64,000 nucleotides of DNA from contig VGYC01000008.1 in NCBI GenBank assembly GCA_016873095.1, forward strand, positions 1 to 64,000, in the 5' to 3' direction. Positions within the stretch are counted from its first letter, which is position 1. Every line of letters begins with the position of its first letter. The stretch is from Planctomycetota bacterium (GTDB lineage: Bacteria > Planctomycetota > Planctomycetia > Gemmatales > Gemmataceae). The notes beneath the pieces were generated by a model. That model was not told the DNA's origin and did not search any database. It saw only the letters and a list, made by a program, of their open reading frames with translations. A program made the position numbers and the translations under genes. Below, piece after piece: positions 16,749 through 25,384 of this stretch.

Positions 16749-17554
16749 CCAGGGCATTATGGGACGATGTCGGCCAGGCCCGCGTTTACGACCTCGAGCA
16801 GCCGCGCTTTCACGGCATGCCGATTCATCCGACGCATCGGCCGGGCTATCACTACGCGCTGCATCGCCGGCATCACGACACCTACCAGCCGGAGGTCAAC
16901 GGTCCGCGCACCGGCGCCTCCGGCAGCATGATGCTGATGGAGCATAGCGGCACGCACATCGACGCCCTGTGCCACCAGTCGTGCGGCCTCACGTTGTTCG
17001 GCGGCATCCCGACGCGTGAGGTCGAGACGCCGACCGGCTTCAAGAAGCTCGGCATCGAAACCGTGCCGCCCCTTCTGGGCCGCGGCGTGCTGCTCGACAT
17101 CGCCGGCTGGAAGGGACAGGAGCGGCTGCCCCCGCGACACTCCATCTCGGTTGACGACATGAAGGCGTGTGCCGCGGCCCAGAACGTCGAGGTCCGGCCC
17201 GGCGACGTGCTGCTGGTGCGGACCGGCTACGGCGCCATCTGGAACAAGGAGGCCGAGTACCTCGACGCCGCCGGCGTCGGCAAGTCCGGCACGCTGTGGG
17301 CGGCGGAGCAGCAGGTCGTCGCCGTGGCCGCCGACAACATGGCCTGGGACGCCCCCGACGACCGCGACCCGGAGACCGGCGCCACCCTCTTTGCTCACGT
17401 CTACCTGTTGCCGCAGAAGGGCATCTACATCATCGAGAACGTGAACCTGGAAGAGCTGGCCCGCGATCGTTGCCATGTCTTCGCCTTCATCGGCATCCCG
17501 CTCAAGTTCCAGGGCGCCACCGGCTCGCCGCTGCGGCCGCTGGCGCTGGCATGA
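16745..17554 (+). CDS. Cyclase family protein (kynurenine formamidase-like hydrolase)
   Basis: 269 residues of the putative cyclase family (PF04199), metal-dependent hydrolases that include bacterial kynurenine formamidase. The metal-binding signature HSGTHIDALCHQ is present. Further family motifs are GRGVLLDIAGW, RPGDVLLVRTGYG and the late ENVNLEELA. The protein should be cytoplasmic. It starts inside the stop codon of the MFS transporter gene (ATGA). No other tryptophan-degradation gene is near, so the substrate may be another N-formyl compound or lactone taken up by the transporter. Confidence 0.88.
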   Translation: MTRALWDDVGQARVYDLEQPRFHGMPIHPTHRPGYHYALHRRHHDTYQPEVNGPRTGASGSMMLMEHSGTHIDALCHQSCGLTLFGGIPTREVETPTGFKKLGIETVPPLLGRGVLLDIAGWKGQERLPPRHSISVDDMKACAAAQNVEVRPGDVLLVRTGYGAIWNKEAEYLDAAGVGKSGTLWAAEQQVVAVAADNMAWDAPDDRDPETGATLFAHVYLLPQKGIYIIENVNLEELARDRCHVFAFIGIPLKFQGATGSPLRPLALA

Positions 17555-17573
17555 TGTCCACGCAGACGTGATC

Positions 17574-17613
17574 GAAGCAATTGGCGGTTTCGCGCACGGG
17601 AGGTTGCGCGCGA
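17574..17613 (+). repeat. Dispersed palindromic element, copy 1 of 3
   Basis: Starts GAAGCAATTGGCGGTTTCGC and ends in GCGCGCGA, matching the elements at 25809-25861 and, inverted, 48360-48404. This copy has lost much of its pairing. It lies between the cyclase gene and the convergent radical SAM gene. Confidence 0.55.
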
Positions 17614-17683
17614 TTCAGGCGACACCTGGCAGGCAGGGAAGACATTGACACGGGCAGCGAGTTGCCATCGGCCCGTAGATCCG

Positions 17684-19306
17684 TCAGCACTGGGGCACGG
17701 TCATGTCCTTGCTCACCCGTGTTTGGGCTGGGTCGAGGGGTTCCGCCGCGGTGCGTGGCCTGGACTGCCACGGGTTCCAGGACAGCTCGTCGCCGTGGAC
17801 CTTGCAGAAGTGCATGTACATGCCCATGTAGACTGCCGTCTGCGCGATCAGCCGGGGCGAGCGCCAGATCGCCTTGGACAGGCAATTCCAGAAGAACCAG
17901 CGTGAGGCGGAGGACTGTTTCCAGTAGTGGCGAATCAGCTGCCACATCACGCCGAGTCCACGAAGGTTGGGCGGCTCCGGCCGGAAGGTGACATTGTCGA
18001 AGCGCGACAGGTTTCCCAGCAGTCGGGCAGAAAACGCCTCCGGCTCGTAGAGCCGCTGGTACAGAGCCATCTGCCCTTGCTTGAGTTCTTCGCGCGTCAT
18101 GTGCAGCGGATGGAAATTCGTTCCGCCGGCCGTGCCCACGTAGCGGGCCTGGTCGTCGCTGGCGACGCCGGGCCGGACCAGCCGGCCCGCGACCTCCAGG
18201 CGCTGGAACAACGGTGTCTTCGGCACGGCCAGCAGGACGCTGAGCATCACGAAGGGGATCTGGGCCTTCTGAAGGAATTGATACTGCTCCTCGAAGATGC
18301 TCGAATCGTCGCTGTCGAAGCCAACAATCATGCCGGCCGAGATGAACAGGTTGTGTGACTGGATCTTGTGGATCGCCTCCACCAGGTCGAGCCGCTCGTT
18401 CTGCGTCTTCCTGGTCTCTTGCAGGCTCTCCTTGCGCGGCGACTCGATGCCGATGAACACGGAGATGAAGTTGGCGTCGCGGAGCAACCCGAGCAGCTCG
18501 TCATCGCGGGCCATGTCGATGCTGCACTGAGTGTAGAATGCCAGCGGCCGCTTCTGGTTGATGTTCCAGGCCGCCAGAGCCCGCAGCAGTTCCTTGGCAT
18601 AGGCGCGGTGCCCCACGAAGTTGTCGTCGGCGAAAAACACCTGCATCACGCCGCGGGCGTGCCAGGCCTTCACTTCCTCGAGCACCTGCGCGACCGGCTT
18701 GAAGCGCATCTTGCGACCGTACATGACGATGATGTCGCAAAACTCGCAGGTGAACGGACAGCCGCGCGTACACTGGACGATGCCGTGGGCATAGGTCTGC
18801 CGGAGAACGTCGAGCCGGGCCGGCGGCGAGTCGGGCAGGTGGATCTTGTCGTGTTCGATGTAATGGTCGGCGTGCAGCCCTGACTTGTATTCCTGCAAGA
18901 AGCGCGGCCAGGTGTACTCGGCCTCTCCCTCGAAGAGCACATCGCAATGTTTGCGGCAATCGTCGGGCAGCAAGTTGGCCATCGGCCCACCGAGCACGAC
19001 CAGCTTGCCGCGAGCGCGGAAGCGGTCCGCGATCTCGAAGACGCGCTTCATCTGAATGATGTAGCCCGTGATGCAGACGATGCGCGCGTCGGTGTCGTAA
19101 TCCACCTCCTCGCCCGCGTTCTCGTCGCATAGCTCCACGTCGAACTCAGGAGGCGTGAGGGCCGCCAGCGTGAGCAAGCCGAGGGGCGGGAACACCGCCT
19201 TGAACGGCGTCAGCTTGATGAAGTGTTCCATGCCCCAGTACGAGGGCGGAAACTTCGGCTGGACCATGTAAATGCCGGGCGCTCCAAACAGTCGCGGCGC
19301 TATCAT
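17684..19306 (-). CDS. B12-binding radical SAM protein with DUF4070-type C-terminus
   Basis: About 540 residues. An N-terminal cobalamin-binding-type domain (residues about 40-150, with VVLGGPMANLLPDD) precedes a radical SAM core whose cluster cysteines are C183, C187 and C190 (CPFTCEFC). The core continues with FFADDNFVGHR and SVFIGIESPRKESL. The C-terminal part fits DUF4070, the type found in the hopanoid C-2 methylase HpnP and relatives. A methyltransferase or other radical reaction on a lipid-like substrate is plausible but not shown. The ATG at 19306 has AAGG 6 nt upstream. An in-frame GTG at 19357 is an alternative start. Confidence 0.85.
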   Translation of the reverse strand: MIAPRLFGAPGIYMVQPKFPPSYWGMEHFIKLTPFKAVFPPLGLLTLAALTPPEFDVELCDENAGEEVDYDTDARIVCITGYIIQMKRVFEIADRFRARGKLVVLGGPMANLLPDDCRKHCDVLFEGEAEYTWPRFLQEYKSGLHADHYIEHDKIHLPDSPPARLDVLRQTYAHGIVQCTRGCPFTCEFCDIIVMYGRKMRFKPVAQVLEEVKAWHARGVMQVFFADDNFVGHRAYAKELLRALAAWNINQKRPLAFYTQCSIDMARDDELLGLLRDANFISVFIGIESPRKESLQETRKTQNERLDLVEAIHKIQSHNLFISAGMIVGFDSDDSSIFEEQYQFLQKAQIPFVMLSVLLAVPKTPLFQRLEVAGRLVRPGVASDDQARYVGTAGGTNFHPLHMTREELKQGQMALYQRLYEPEAFSARLLGNLSRFDNVTFRPEPPNLRGLGVMWQLIRHYWKQSSASRWFFWNCLSKAIWRSPRLIAQTAVYMGMYMHFCKVHGDELSWNPWQSRPRTAAEPLDPAQTRVSKDMTVPQC

Positions 19307-19600
19307 GTCGGCCCTTGTTGCAAGGGAATCGGACGTTGCCAGACTCCACTGCCGCACGATAAAGCAGAACGGCTGGGATATCTACGGGGTCTGAATGTGA
19401 TTGGACGGGGAATGATCGGCAGCACGCATGTCTGTAGCGATTGTACCGATTATCGCTTCTGACCCGGCGGTACGGAGTGGCGGCTGGCTGGCACGCCCTG
19501 TTCCCTTTTTTGCCAGCGAAGCTGTGAAATCTGCTGTCAATTGCCTATCTTTTCAGGGATTGGCTGCTCTTTCCTCTGATGTCTGATAACGGGGAACGTC

Positions 19601-20500
19601 TTGCCATTATCCATCTCCGCATTTCCGAAATGCTACCTGGACCAGATCGCCGGCGAGCGATCCATGTCCGTCTTCGACTGGATCGACATGGCCGGCGCTC
19701 TCGACGCTGACGGCCTGGAGATGTACGACGGTTTTTTCACCAGTCTGGACGGGGCCTACCTCGACCGCGTCGGCGACGCGATCCGGTCAGCCGGCTTCGC
19801 CATGCCAATGCTGTGCTGCTCGCCCGACTTCACGAATCCGGACGCCGACGGCCGCAAGCGGGCGGTCGAGCGCGCCGTCGAGATGGTGCACGTCACGCGC
19901 CGGCTGGGCGGGCCGCGCGCCGTCTGCCGCGTGCTCAGCGGCCAGCGCTATCCGGGCGTATCGCGGCAACAGGGCCTGGATTGGGTCGTCGCATGCATTC
20001 ATCAGGTGTTGCCGGCGGCCCGCCAGGCAGACGTCATCCTTGGCCTGGAGAACCATTACAAGGACGGCTTCTGGCGCTATCCAGAGTTTGCCCAGAAGAT
20101 GGACGTCTTTCTGGAACTCGTTGCTGCCATTCCCGACCGACAGCATTTTGGCGTGCAGTACGATCCATCCAATGCCATCGTCGCCGGGGATGATCCGATC
20201 GAGTTGCTGCGCCGCGTCGTGGATCGTGTGGTCAGCATGCACGCCAGCGACCGCTACCTGGCTGATGGATCCACGCTGGATGAGCTGCGACAGGCCGACG
20301 GCACGCTGGGCTATTCGCCGAACCTGCGGCACGGCGTCACGGGCAAGGGCCTCAACGACTACGACACGATCTTTCGCATCCTGGCCGAGCACGGCTATCG
20401 CGGCTGGGTCAGCATCGAGGACGGCATGAACGGCATGGAGGAGATGGCCGAGTCGCTGGCATTTCTGCGCGCCATGAGCCGCAAGTACTTCGCGAGCTAG
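19601..20500 (+). CDS. Sugar phosphate isomerase/epimerase (xylose isomerase-like TIM barrel)
   Basis: 299 residues of the AP endonuclease 2/xylose isomerase-like TIM-barrel family. Metal-ligand motifs are visible in order: LGLENHYKDG (Glu and His), VQYDPSNAIVAG (Asp), VVSMHASDRY (His) and WVSIEDG (Glu). Members epimerise or isomerise keto-sugars or cyclitols. The TTG start at 19601 has GGGGAA 7 nt ahead. The gene stands alone, with nothing recognisable in the 294 bp before it. The substrate cannot be told from the sequence. Confidence 0.85.
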   Translation: MPLSISAFPKCYLDQIAGERSMSVFDWIDMAGALDADGLEMYDGFFTSLDGAYLDRVGDAIRSAGFAMPMLCCSPDFTNPDADGRKRAVERAVEMVHVTRRLGGPRAVCRVLSGQRYPGVSRQQGLDWVVACIHQVLPAARQADVILGLENHYKDGFWRYPEFAQKMDVFLELVAAIPDRQHFGVQYDPSNAIVAGDDPIELLRRVVDRVVSMHASDRYLADGSTLDELRQADGTLGYSPNLRHGVTGKGLNDYDTIFRILAEHGYRGWVSIEDGMNGMEEMAESLAFLRAMSRKYFAS

Positions 20501-20565
20501 ATGATCGCTTCGTAAGTCCCTGAGCCTCGCCCGCCTCGCCCTCCCGAAACTCGACCATTCACTGC

Positions 20566-20688
20566 TCAGGAACTTAATAAAGGAATCGTCAGCCGCTTCC
20601 CGATCGTCCTCAGCACCTCACAATCGGTCTGTCGTGCATTGAATTCCGGTGGCCAGCCGGCAAAGTCCCCCCAGGCGGCATTCTCGCT
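20566..20688 (-). pseudogene. Possible C-terminal remnant of a gene
   Basis: An open stretch of about 40 codons without its own start encodes residues such as AAWGDFAGWPPEFNARQTD and ends in a stop at 20566. Its composition looks protein-like (aromatic, acidic and proline residues in sensible order), and a stop codon precedes it directly. I cannot name the family. It may be the tail of a lost gene or chance; nothing else is seen in 20501-20791. Confidence 0.2.
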
Positions 20689-20791
20689 TCACATTTGCAG
20701 GCAATTTCGCGGTTTTGGCTCAAGGTTCTCTGGGTTTGTGCATGCGCGTCACCGTAGAATCGAATGGATTATTCGTTGCGAGGATCGAATC

Positions 20792-21844
20792 ATGAGCAAG
20801 TACCTGGTGAGTGGACTGCTGTTGACTGCGCTGATACTGGGTACGGGATGCCGCGCGAGCGGCAGGAGGCGTTGCAGTCCAGCCCGTCCGTGCCCGCCCG
20901 GTTGCCCACCGGGATTGGTCGTGCCCGGTCAGCCGCATGGTGCCCCAGGCCCGGCCGTATTCCCCGGCGCCACGCCAGCACCACCGCCGCCTGGCGTGGT
21001 CGGTCCAGGTCCCGGGGCCGCACCGCCGGCGCCGCCGCCCGCACCGCCGCCGCTGGGCGCCGCTCCGCCGCTGGACGCCGGTCCGCCCCCGCCGGCACCG
21101 CCGCCATCGGCACCGCCGTCCAATTATCCGCCGAGCACGAGTCAGCGTCCGGATTATCGCTGGGAGCCGGCGCCGGGCCAGCTGCCATCGGGCCAGTTGC
21201 CATCGGGCCAGTTGCCGGGCCAGCTCAAGCTCGAGAATCCTCAGCCGGTGCCACCGGAAGTGAAAGAGGAGCGCAAGCTCTATCCGCCGGAAACCAACGA
21301 GGCGCCGCTGCAAAAATCCGATAGCAAGCCGTTGCCTCCCATGCCGCCGAAAAAGGAAGACAAGGGCGCTGTGCCCTCGCTGCCGGTGGGCATCCCGCAG
21401 TTCACGATGGTCAAGGAGCAAGTTGCCAACGGGCAACGGCCGTCACTGGAAGAAGGTCTCGACTGGCTCAGGGACAACGGCTACAAGGCCGTGCTGTTCC
21501 TGCACAAGCCGGGCGACCCGGACGACGCCGACCGCAAGCAAGCCGAGAAGCGCGGCCTGAAGTTCTTGGCGATGGACGTGTCCCCGCAAACCTTGTCGAA
21601 GAGGACGGTGGATGAGTTTGCCGCGACCATCAAGGAACAAAGCCACCTGCCGCTGTTCGTCTACGACCGCGATGGCGACCTGGCCGGCGGCCTGTGGTAT
21701 CTTTACTTCCGTCTCGCCGAGCAGATCGACGATGACGTGGCCCGCGTCCGCATCAGCTCGCTCGGCTTCCGCGAAAATCGCGAGGACGGCCACCGGCAAA
21801 TGTGGCTGGCCATCCAGAAACTGCTCGCCGAACTGAACCGATGA
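20792..21844 (+). CDS. Proline-rich lipoprotein with an inactive dual-specificity phosphatase-like domain
   Basis: 350 residues. The lipobox LILGTGC places the lipidated Cys at residue 20. Residues about 30-200 are very rich in Pro, Gly and Ala, including a 5-residue repeat LPSGQ (15-bp DNA repeat near 21175-21220). The C-terminal 140 residues resemble the DUF442/dual-specificity phosphatase fold: GQRPSLEEGLDWLRDNGYKAVLFL and later PLFVYDRDGDLAGGLWYLYF. Active members have HCxxGxxR at that last place; here the catalytic Cys is Asp and the final Arg is Leu, so it should be inactive. The ATG at 20792 has GAGG upstream. Likely a surface or periplasmic binding protein. Confidence 0.75.
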   Translation: MSKYLVSGLLLTALILGTGCRASGRRRCSPARPCPPGCPPGLVVPGQPHGAPGPAVFPGATPAPPPPGVVGPGPGAAPPAPPPAPPPLGAAPPLDAGPPPPAPPPSAPPSNYPPSTSQRPDYRWEPAPGQLPSGQLPSGQLPGQLKLENPQPVPPEVKEERKLYPPETNEAPLQKSDSKPLPPMPPKKEDKGAVPSLPVGIPQFTMVKEQVANGQRPSLEEGLDWLRDNGYKAVLFLHKPGDPDDADRKQAEKRGLKFLAMDVSPQTLSKRTVDEFAATIKEQSHLPLFVYDRDGDLAGGLWYLYFRLAEQIDDDVARVRISSLGFRENREDGHRQMWLAIQKLLAELNR

Positions 21845-21850
21845 GTCGCG

Positions 21851-22315
21851 TCAGCAGTACAGGCGCACGATCCATTCCGCCACCAGCGCCGGCTTCTTGC
21901 GCCCTTCGATCTCGACCTGGATCGACCAGGACAGCTGCGTCGCGTCAGCCTGGTCCTCGACGCTCTGCAAAAAACTGCGCGAGCGAATGCGCGCTCCGGC
22001 ACAAACCGCTTCCGGAAAACGGACGCGGTTGAGCCCGTAATTGATGATCATCTTCTGCCCCGCGTGAATTGCCACCGCCTGGCCGTGCAGCTGACTGATG
22101 AGCGACAGCGTCAAGAAGCCATGCGCGATGGTGGATCGATACGGCGACTCGTCGCGGGCGCGCTGCGTATCGACGTGGATCCATTGCCGGTCCTCGGTGG
22201 CGGCGGCGAACGCGTCGATGCGCTCCTGCGTGATCGTCAGCCACTCGCTGACGGCGACTTCCTGGCCGATCAGACTTTTCAGCTCGGCCACGCTGCCTAT
22301 CACACGCGGCGTCAT
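21851..22315 (-). CDS. MaoC-like hot-dog-fold dehydratase
   Basis: 154 residues, the usual length for single-domain MaoC/(R)-specific enoyl-CoA hydratase proteins. The active-site segment is clear: EDRQWIHVDTQRAR, with the Asp and His of the hydratase motif, then STIAHGFLTLSL. It hydrates trans-2-enoyl-CoA or a similar thioester in the cytoplasm. Its ATG overlaps the stop codon of the upstream SGNH hydrolase gene by 4 bp (ATGA), so the two form one transcription unit. This is an odd pairing of an exported and a cytoplasmic enzyme. Confidence 0.9.
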   Translation of the reverse strand: MTPRVIGSVAELKSLIGQEVAVSEWLTITQERIDAFAAATEDRQWIHVDTQRARDESPYRSTIAHGFLTLSLISQLHGQAVAIHAGQKMIINYGLNRVRFPEAVCAGARIRSRSFLQSVEDQADATQLSWSIQVEIEGRKKPALVAEWIVRLYC

Positions 22316-23544
22316 GGTTGCTTGGCTTGCTCCTTCAGCCAGTGCACGAGGAGTTCGTGGATCGGCCTTTCATCGCTCGCCTCGCGGGGGACTGTGTCAA
22401 TGTGCTGGGCATGAATGAGCCGGCGGAAGAGCTGATCGCGCCGCCGTTCCGCGTCGGTCAGCTTGGGCGTGGCCGTCGAGGGCGGAATCGCGATGCAGTC
22501 CCACTCCTGCCGAGCGAAGCTCAGCGACCAGTTCATCACCCAGGAAAACGAGCGTATCAGTTCCTCGTCGGCGTTTACCCTGGAATCCACGGGGACCGCG
22601 ATCACGACGAGGTCCGTGCCCATCTTGCGCACCTTGCGCGCGTATGCTTCGATCTGCGTGAGCGGCTGCCCATCGATGGGCCAGGTAGTGACTTCCACCT
22701 TCGCGCCGGCATCGAGCTTCATCAGGGCCGGGGCGATGAGCTTGTCGTACGGCGGCATGGCCAGGACCTTGACCGGCTTGCCCGCCCTGATGAGTGAGAG
22801 CGTGCGCGGGATGGCCGGCCGCGGCGTCGGCACATCGGCCAGTGAAACCTCCTTGCCGCTTATCGTTGTCGCGATGACCTCGGCCAGCAGCTTGTGACCG
22901 TCCATGTTCGGGTGAATCTCATCGCTCATGAGCAAGCGAAACTCCTTCGCGTCCCTGGCGCGGACGGCGCGATACGCCTGGTTGCAGTCGGCGACGGCGA
23001 GTTTCTGCTGCCTGGCGATTGCCCGGATCGTGCGCGTGAACTCGTCCAGTTTCTTGTCGGGACGCCCAGGATTGTCCAGCACCGCGTTCTGCGTGCACAG
23101 CAGCACTTCTGCATTCGCAGCGCGGCAGCGGGCGATGAGCTTCTCCATGTTGGTCTGGAACTCCGCGAGCGGCACCGCGACAAGGTCATTCATGCCGAAC
23201 ATGACCGTGACCAGTTGCGGCTTGTGCTTGAGCACGTCGCGTTCGATCCGCGCCAGCGCGTGCCGCGTGTTGTGTCCGCTGATGCCGGCGTTGATGACCT
23301 GAATCTTGGCCCTGAGATACAGGCGTCGCAGGGCGATCTCGAGCATCTCCGGGTAGGCCCGCTTGCCGCCGGTGTGGTAGTAGACGCCAGTGATGCTGTC
23401 GCCAAAGCAGACGATCCGCACGGGATCGTCGCCGCCGGCAAGTTTGCCGCTCGTGCGTGGCAGCGCCGTCTGCGAAGTGGCAGTTGCAGCGCCCAGCAGT
23501 ATCAGGCTGCCGCTGACGGCAATCAAAAAACGATGGCGAAGCAT
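22312..23544 (-). CDS. Secreted SGNH/GDSL hydrolase
   Basis: 410 residues with a signal peptide (MLRHRFLIAVSGSLILLGAATATS). Block I FGDSIT, block III-like SGHN, block V-like MFGMNDL and the final DEIHPNMDGHK (Asp/His of the triad) show a complete SGNH esterase domain in residues about 45-255. The C-terminal 150 residues look like a second, decayed alpha/beta unit with no catalytic residues. Such planctomycete enzymes may deacetylate polysaccharides; the substrate is unknown. The ATG at 23544 is chosen over one 81 nt upstream because GAGG precedes it and the signal peptide begins there. Confidence 0.88.
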   Translation of the reverse strand: MLRHRFLIAVSGSLILLGAATATSQTALPRTSGKLAGGDDPVRIVCFGDSITGVYYHTGGKRAYPEMLEIALRRLYLRAKIQVINAGISGHNTRHALARIERDVLKHKPQLVTVMFGMNDLVAVPLAEFQTNMEKLIARCRAANAEVLLCTQNAVLDNPGRPDKKLDEFTRTIRAIARQQKLAVADCNQAYRAVRARDAKEFRLLMSDEIHPNMDGHKLLAEVIATTISGKEVSLADVPTPRPAIPRTLSLIRAGKPVKVLAMPPYDKLIAPALMKLDAGAKVEVTTWPIDGQPLTQIEAYARKVRKMGTDLVVIAVPVDSRVNADEELIRSFSWVMNWSLSFARQEWDCIAIPPSTATPKLTDAERRRDQLFRRLIHAQHIDTVPREASDERPIHELLVHWLKEQAKQP

Positions 23545-23614
23545 CTCACATTCCTCGAGAATCAACGGGCCAACCTTACCATATGAAGCCGGGCCGTCAG
23601 CCGGCAAATGGCAC

Positions 23615-23660
23615 GGAGCCGGCAAGCGACCGGACTGCTTGTCGGTCGCCTGACGGCTCC
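23615..23660. repeat. Imperfect 18-bp hairpin between tandem genes
   Basis: Arms 23615-23632 and 23643-23660 pair over 18 bp with two mismatches around a 10-nt loop. The core GAGCCGGC...AGCGACCGGA recurs at 52779-52802. There is no T-tract. It probably represents a dispersed palindromic repeat; processing or attenuation are possible roles. Confidence 0.5.
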
Positions 23661-23685
23661 CCGCCGAACGATGTCATGTTGTAGC

Positions 23686-24141
23686 TCAGCGATGGTCATC
23701 CACGGGCACCGCGCTGGTTCGCAGGCCGCCAACGTAAGGCGGATCGAGTCGGCGGCGGCGCGGCAGGTCGTCGTCCACGATCTCTGCCGGCAACGGCCGC
23801 CGCAGGCTGCGGCGGCGCATCCACGACAGCACCAGCAAGTTGAAGAAATGCATGACGCCAAGAATGAGCAGCACCGCGCCCAGCTTCGTGCTCAGGTACT
23901 CGATGGCCGACACGGCATCGACCGCCTTGCCACCGACCTTGAGGGCGACGGATACGAAGCCGCTGTTGACGAGATAGAAGCCGACGACGAGTAGATGGTT
24001 GACCGAGTCGGCCAGCTTGTCGTTGCCGGACAGCGCGTCGATGAGGAACACGCGCCCATTCTTGTGCAGCGTCCGCCCCACCCACACCGTCAATGCCACG
24101 CTCGCCACGAAGTACGCCGCATAAGTGTAAACCATGATCAT
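23686..24141 (-). CDS. Hypothetical inner-membrane protein, 151 residues
   Basis: Three hydrophobic helices are visible (YAAYFVASVALTVWVG, HLLVVGFYLVNSGFVSVAL, LGAVLLILGVMHFFNLLVLS). A basic cytoplasmic tail MRRRSLRRPLPAEIVDDDLPRRRR follows. The pattern recalls small integral membrane proteins conserved in several phyla without known function. A strong GGGAGGTG lies 4 nt before the ATG at 24141. A second ATG two codons in is also possible. Confidence 0.75.
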   Translation of the reverse strand: MIMVYTYAAYFVASVALTVWVGRTLHKNGRVFLIDALSGNDKLADSVNHLLVVGFYLVNSGFVSVALKVGGKAVDAVSAIEYLSTKLGAVLLILGVMHFFNLLVLSWMRRRSLRRPLPAEIVDDDLPRRRRLDPPYVGGLRTSAVPVDDHR

Positions 24142-24268
24142 GATGCACCTCCCTTTCCAGGTTCTTGCTCTTGGTCTCCGGGAGGATTACCGCTGAAAGG
24201 CAGACAGCATAACAGGAAACTCAGGGCCGGGTATTCGCGGCGCTTGACGCTGTGGTCGCGTGCCTGGA

Positions 24269-25384
24269 TCAGATTCCATACCGCTGCAACGCTTCCCGGT
24301 TCAGTTCGATTCCCAGGCCCGGCGTCTCCGGTACGTGCAGGTAGCCTTCTCCATCCGGCTTGAAAGGCGTGACGATCAGATCATCCATGTATGGCGACGG
24401 CGTCAGGAATTCGACATAGCGGGCCACCGGCAATGATGCGGTGAGATGCAGGTCGGCGGCCAGGCCGATGGCCGTGTTCCAGCCGTGCGGCACCAGCAGC
24501 ACGTTATGGTCGTAGGCCAGCCAGCCGATGCGCCATGCCTCGGTGAGGCCGCCGCACTTGGTGCAATCGGGTTGAATGATGTCCACGGCGTGCTGCTCGA
24601 TGAATGGCCGAAAGCTTTGCCGCCGCGTCAGCACCTCGCCCGTGGTGATGGGCACGGGAGAATGCCGGCGCAGCTCGATGAAGCCTTCCAGGTCATCGGG
24701 CGGCAGCGCTTCCTCGAACCAGACGATGTCGTAGCGGGCGAGCATCTTGGCGGTTTCGAGGGCCCACTTGTAGCCGTGCGGCCAGTATTGCTCGCTGCCG
24801 CCGGCATCCACCATCAGCTCGATGTCCGGGCCGACGGCCTCACGGGCGGTGCGGACCAGCAGCTCGTCGAACTTGCGATCGCGGCGACCGAACGGCCGCC
24901 AGCCGAGCTTGATCGCCTTGAAGCCGCGGGCCACTGCCTGCTGCAGCTTGTCACGCAGCGGCCCCGGTTCGTCAAAGAGCATGGAGCCGTACGGCTTGAT
25001 CTTGTGGCGATAATAGCCGCCCAGCAGTCGCGCCACGGGTTGCTTGCAGATCTTGCCGAACAGGTCCCACAGGGCAATATCGAGGCCGCTGATGGCGTGC
25101 TCGACCGTGCCGCCGCGCCCCTGCCAGAAGTAGCTCTGCCGCAGCTTCTCCGTCACGCGGGCCGGCTCGTCGGCACGTTCGCCGATCAGCACGGGCCGCA
25201 GCAGACGCACCGCGGCCTCGACGAGCGCCTTGCCCGTCATGGCACTGCCGACGCCGATGAGCCCCTCGTCGCTGATGACCTCGACGACGGTATTGAGGTC
25301 ATCCTCCGGCTTGAGGTCGTTGGCCCAGCCTCCCTCGACGGTGCCGCCGGCCAGCCCGGTGAGGCGAATGTCCACGATCTTCAT
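24269..25384 (-). CDS. Mandelate racemase/muconate lactonizing enzyme family protein (enolase superfamily)
   Basis: 371 residues with the two-domain enolase-superfamily layout: a capping domain (about 1-125) with SGLDIALWDLFGK, then the barrel. Metal ligands appear as MVDAGGS (Asp), WFEEALP (Glu) and TTGEVLTR (Glu). FKAIKLGW carries the lysine, and VPHGWNT the late His, placing it with mandelate-racemase-like acid-sugar dehydratases. It would dehydrate or epimerise a hydroxy acid in the cytoplasm. Its ATG overlaps the panD stop (ATGA), so it is made from the panD transcript. Confidence 0.9.
   Translation of the reverse strand: MKIVDIRLTGLAGGTVEGGWANDLKPEDDLNTVVEVISDEGLIGVGSAMTGKALVEAAVRLLRPVLIGERADEPARVTEKLRQSYFWQGRGGTVEHAISGLDIALWDLFGKICKQPVARLLGGYYRHKIKPYGSMLFDEPGPLRDKLQQAVARGFKAIKLGWRPFGRRDRKFDELLVRTAREAVGPDIELMVDAGGSEQYWPHGYKWALETAKMLARYDIVWFEEALPPDDLEGFIELRRHSPVPITTGEVLTRRQSFRPFIEQHAVDIIQPDCTKCGGLTEAWRIGWLAYDHNVLLVPHGWNTAIGLAADLHLTASLPVARYVEFLTPSPYMDDLIVTPFKPDGEGYLHVPETPGLGIELNREALQRYGI

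Noticed and set aside
20639-20791. Longer N-terminus for the proline-rich lipoprotein
   Set aside because: It would bury the lipobox signal 70 residues into the chain; the ATG at 20792 starts a proper lipoprotein signal.
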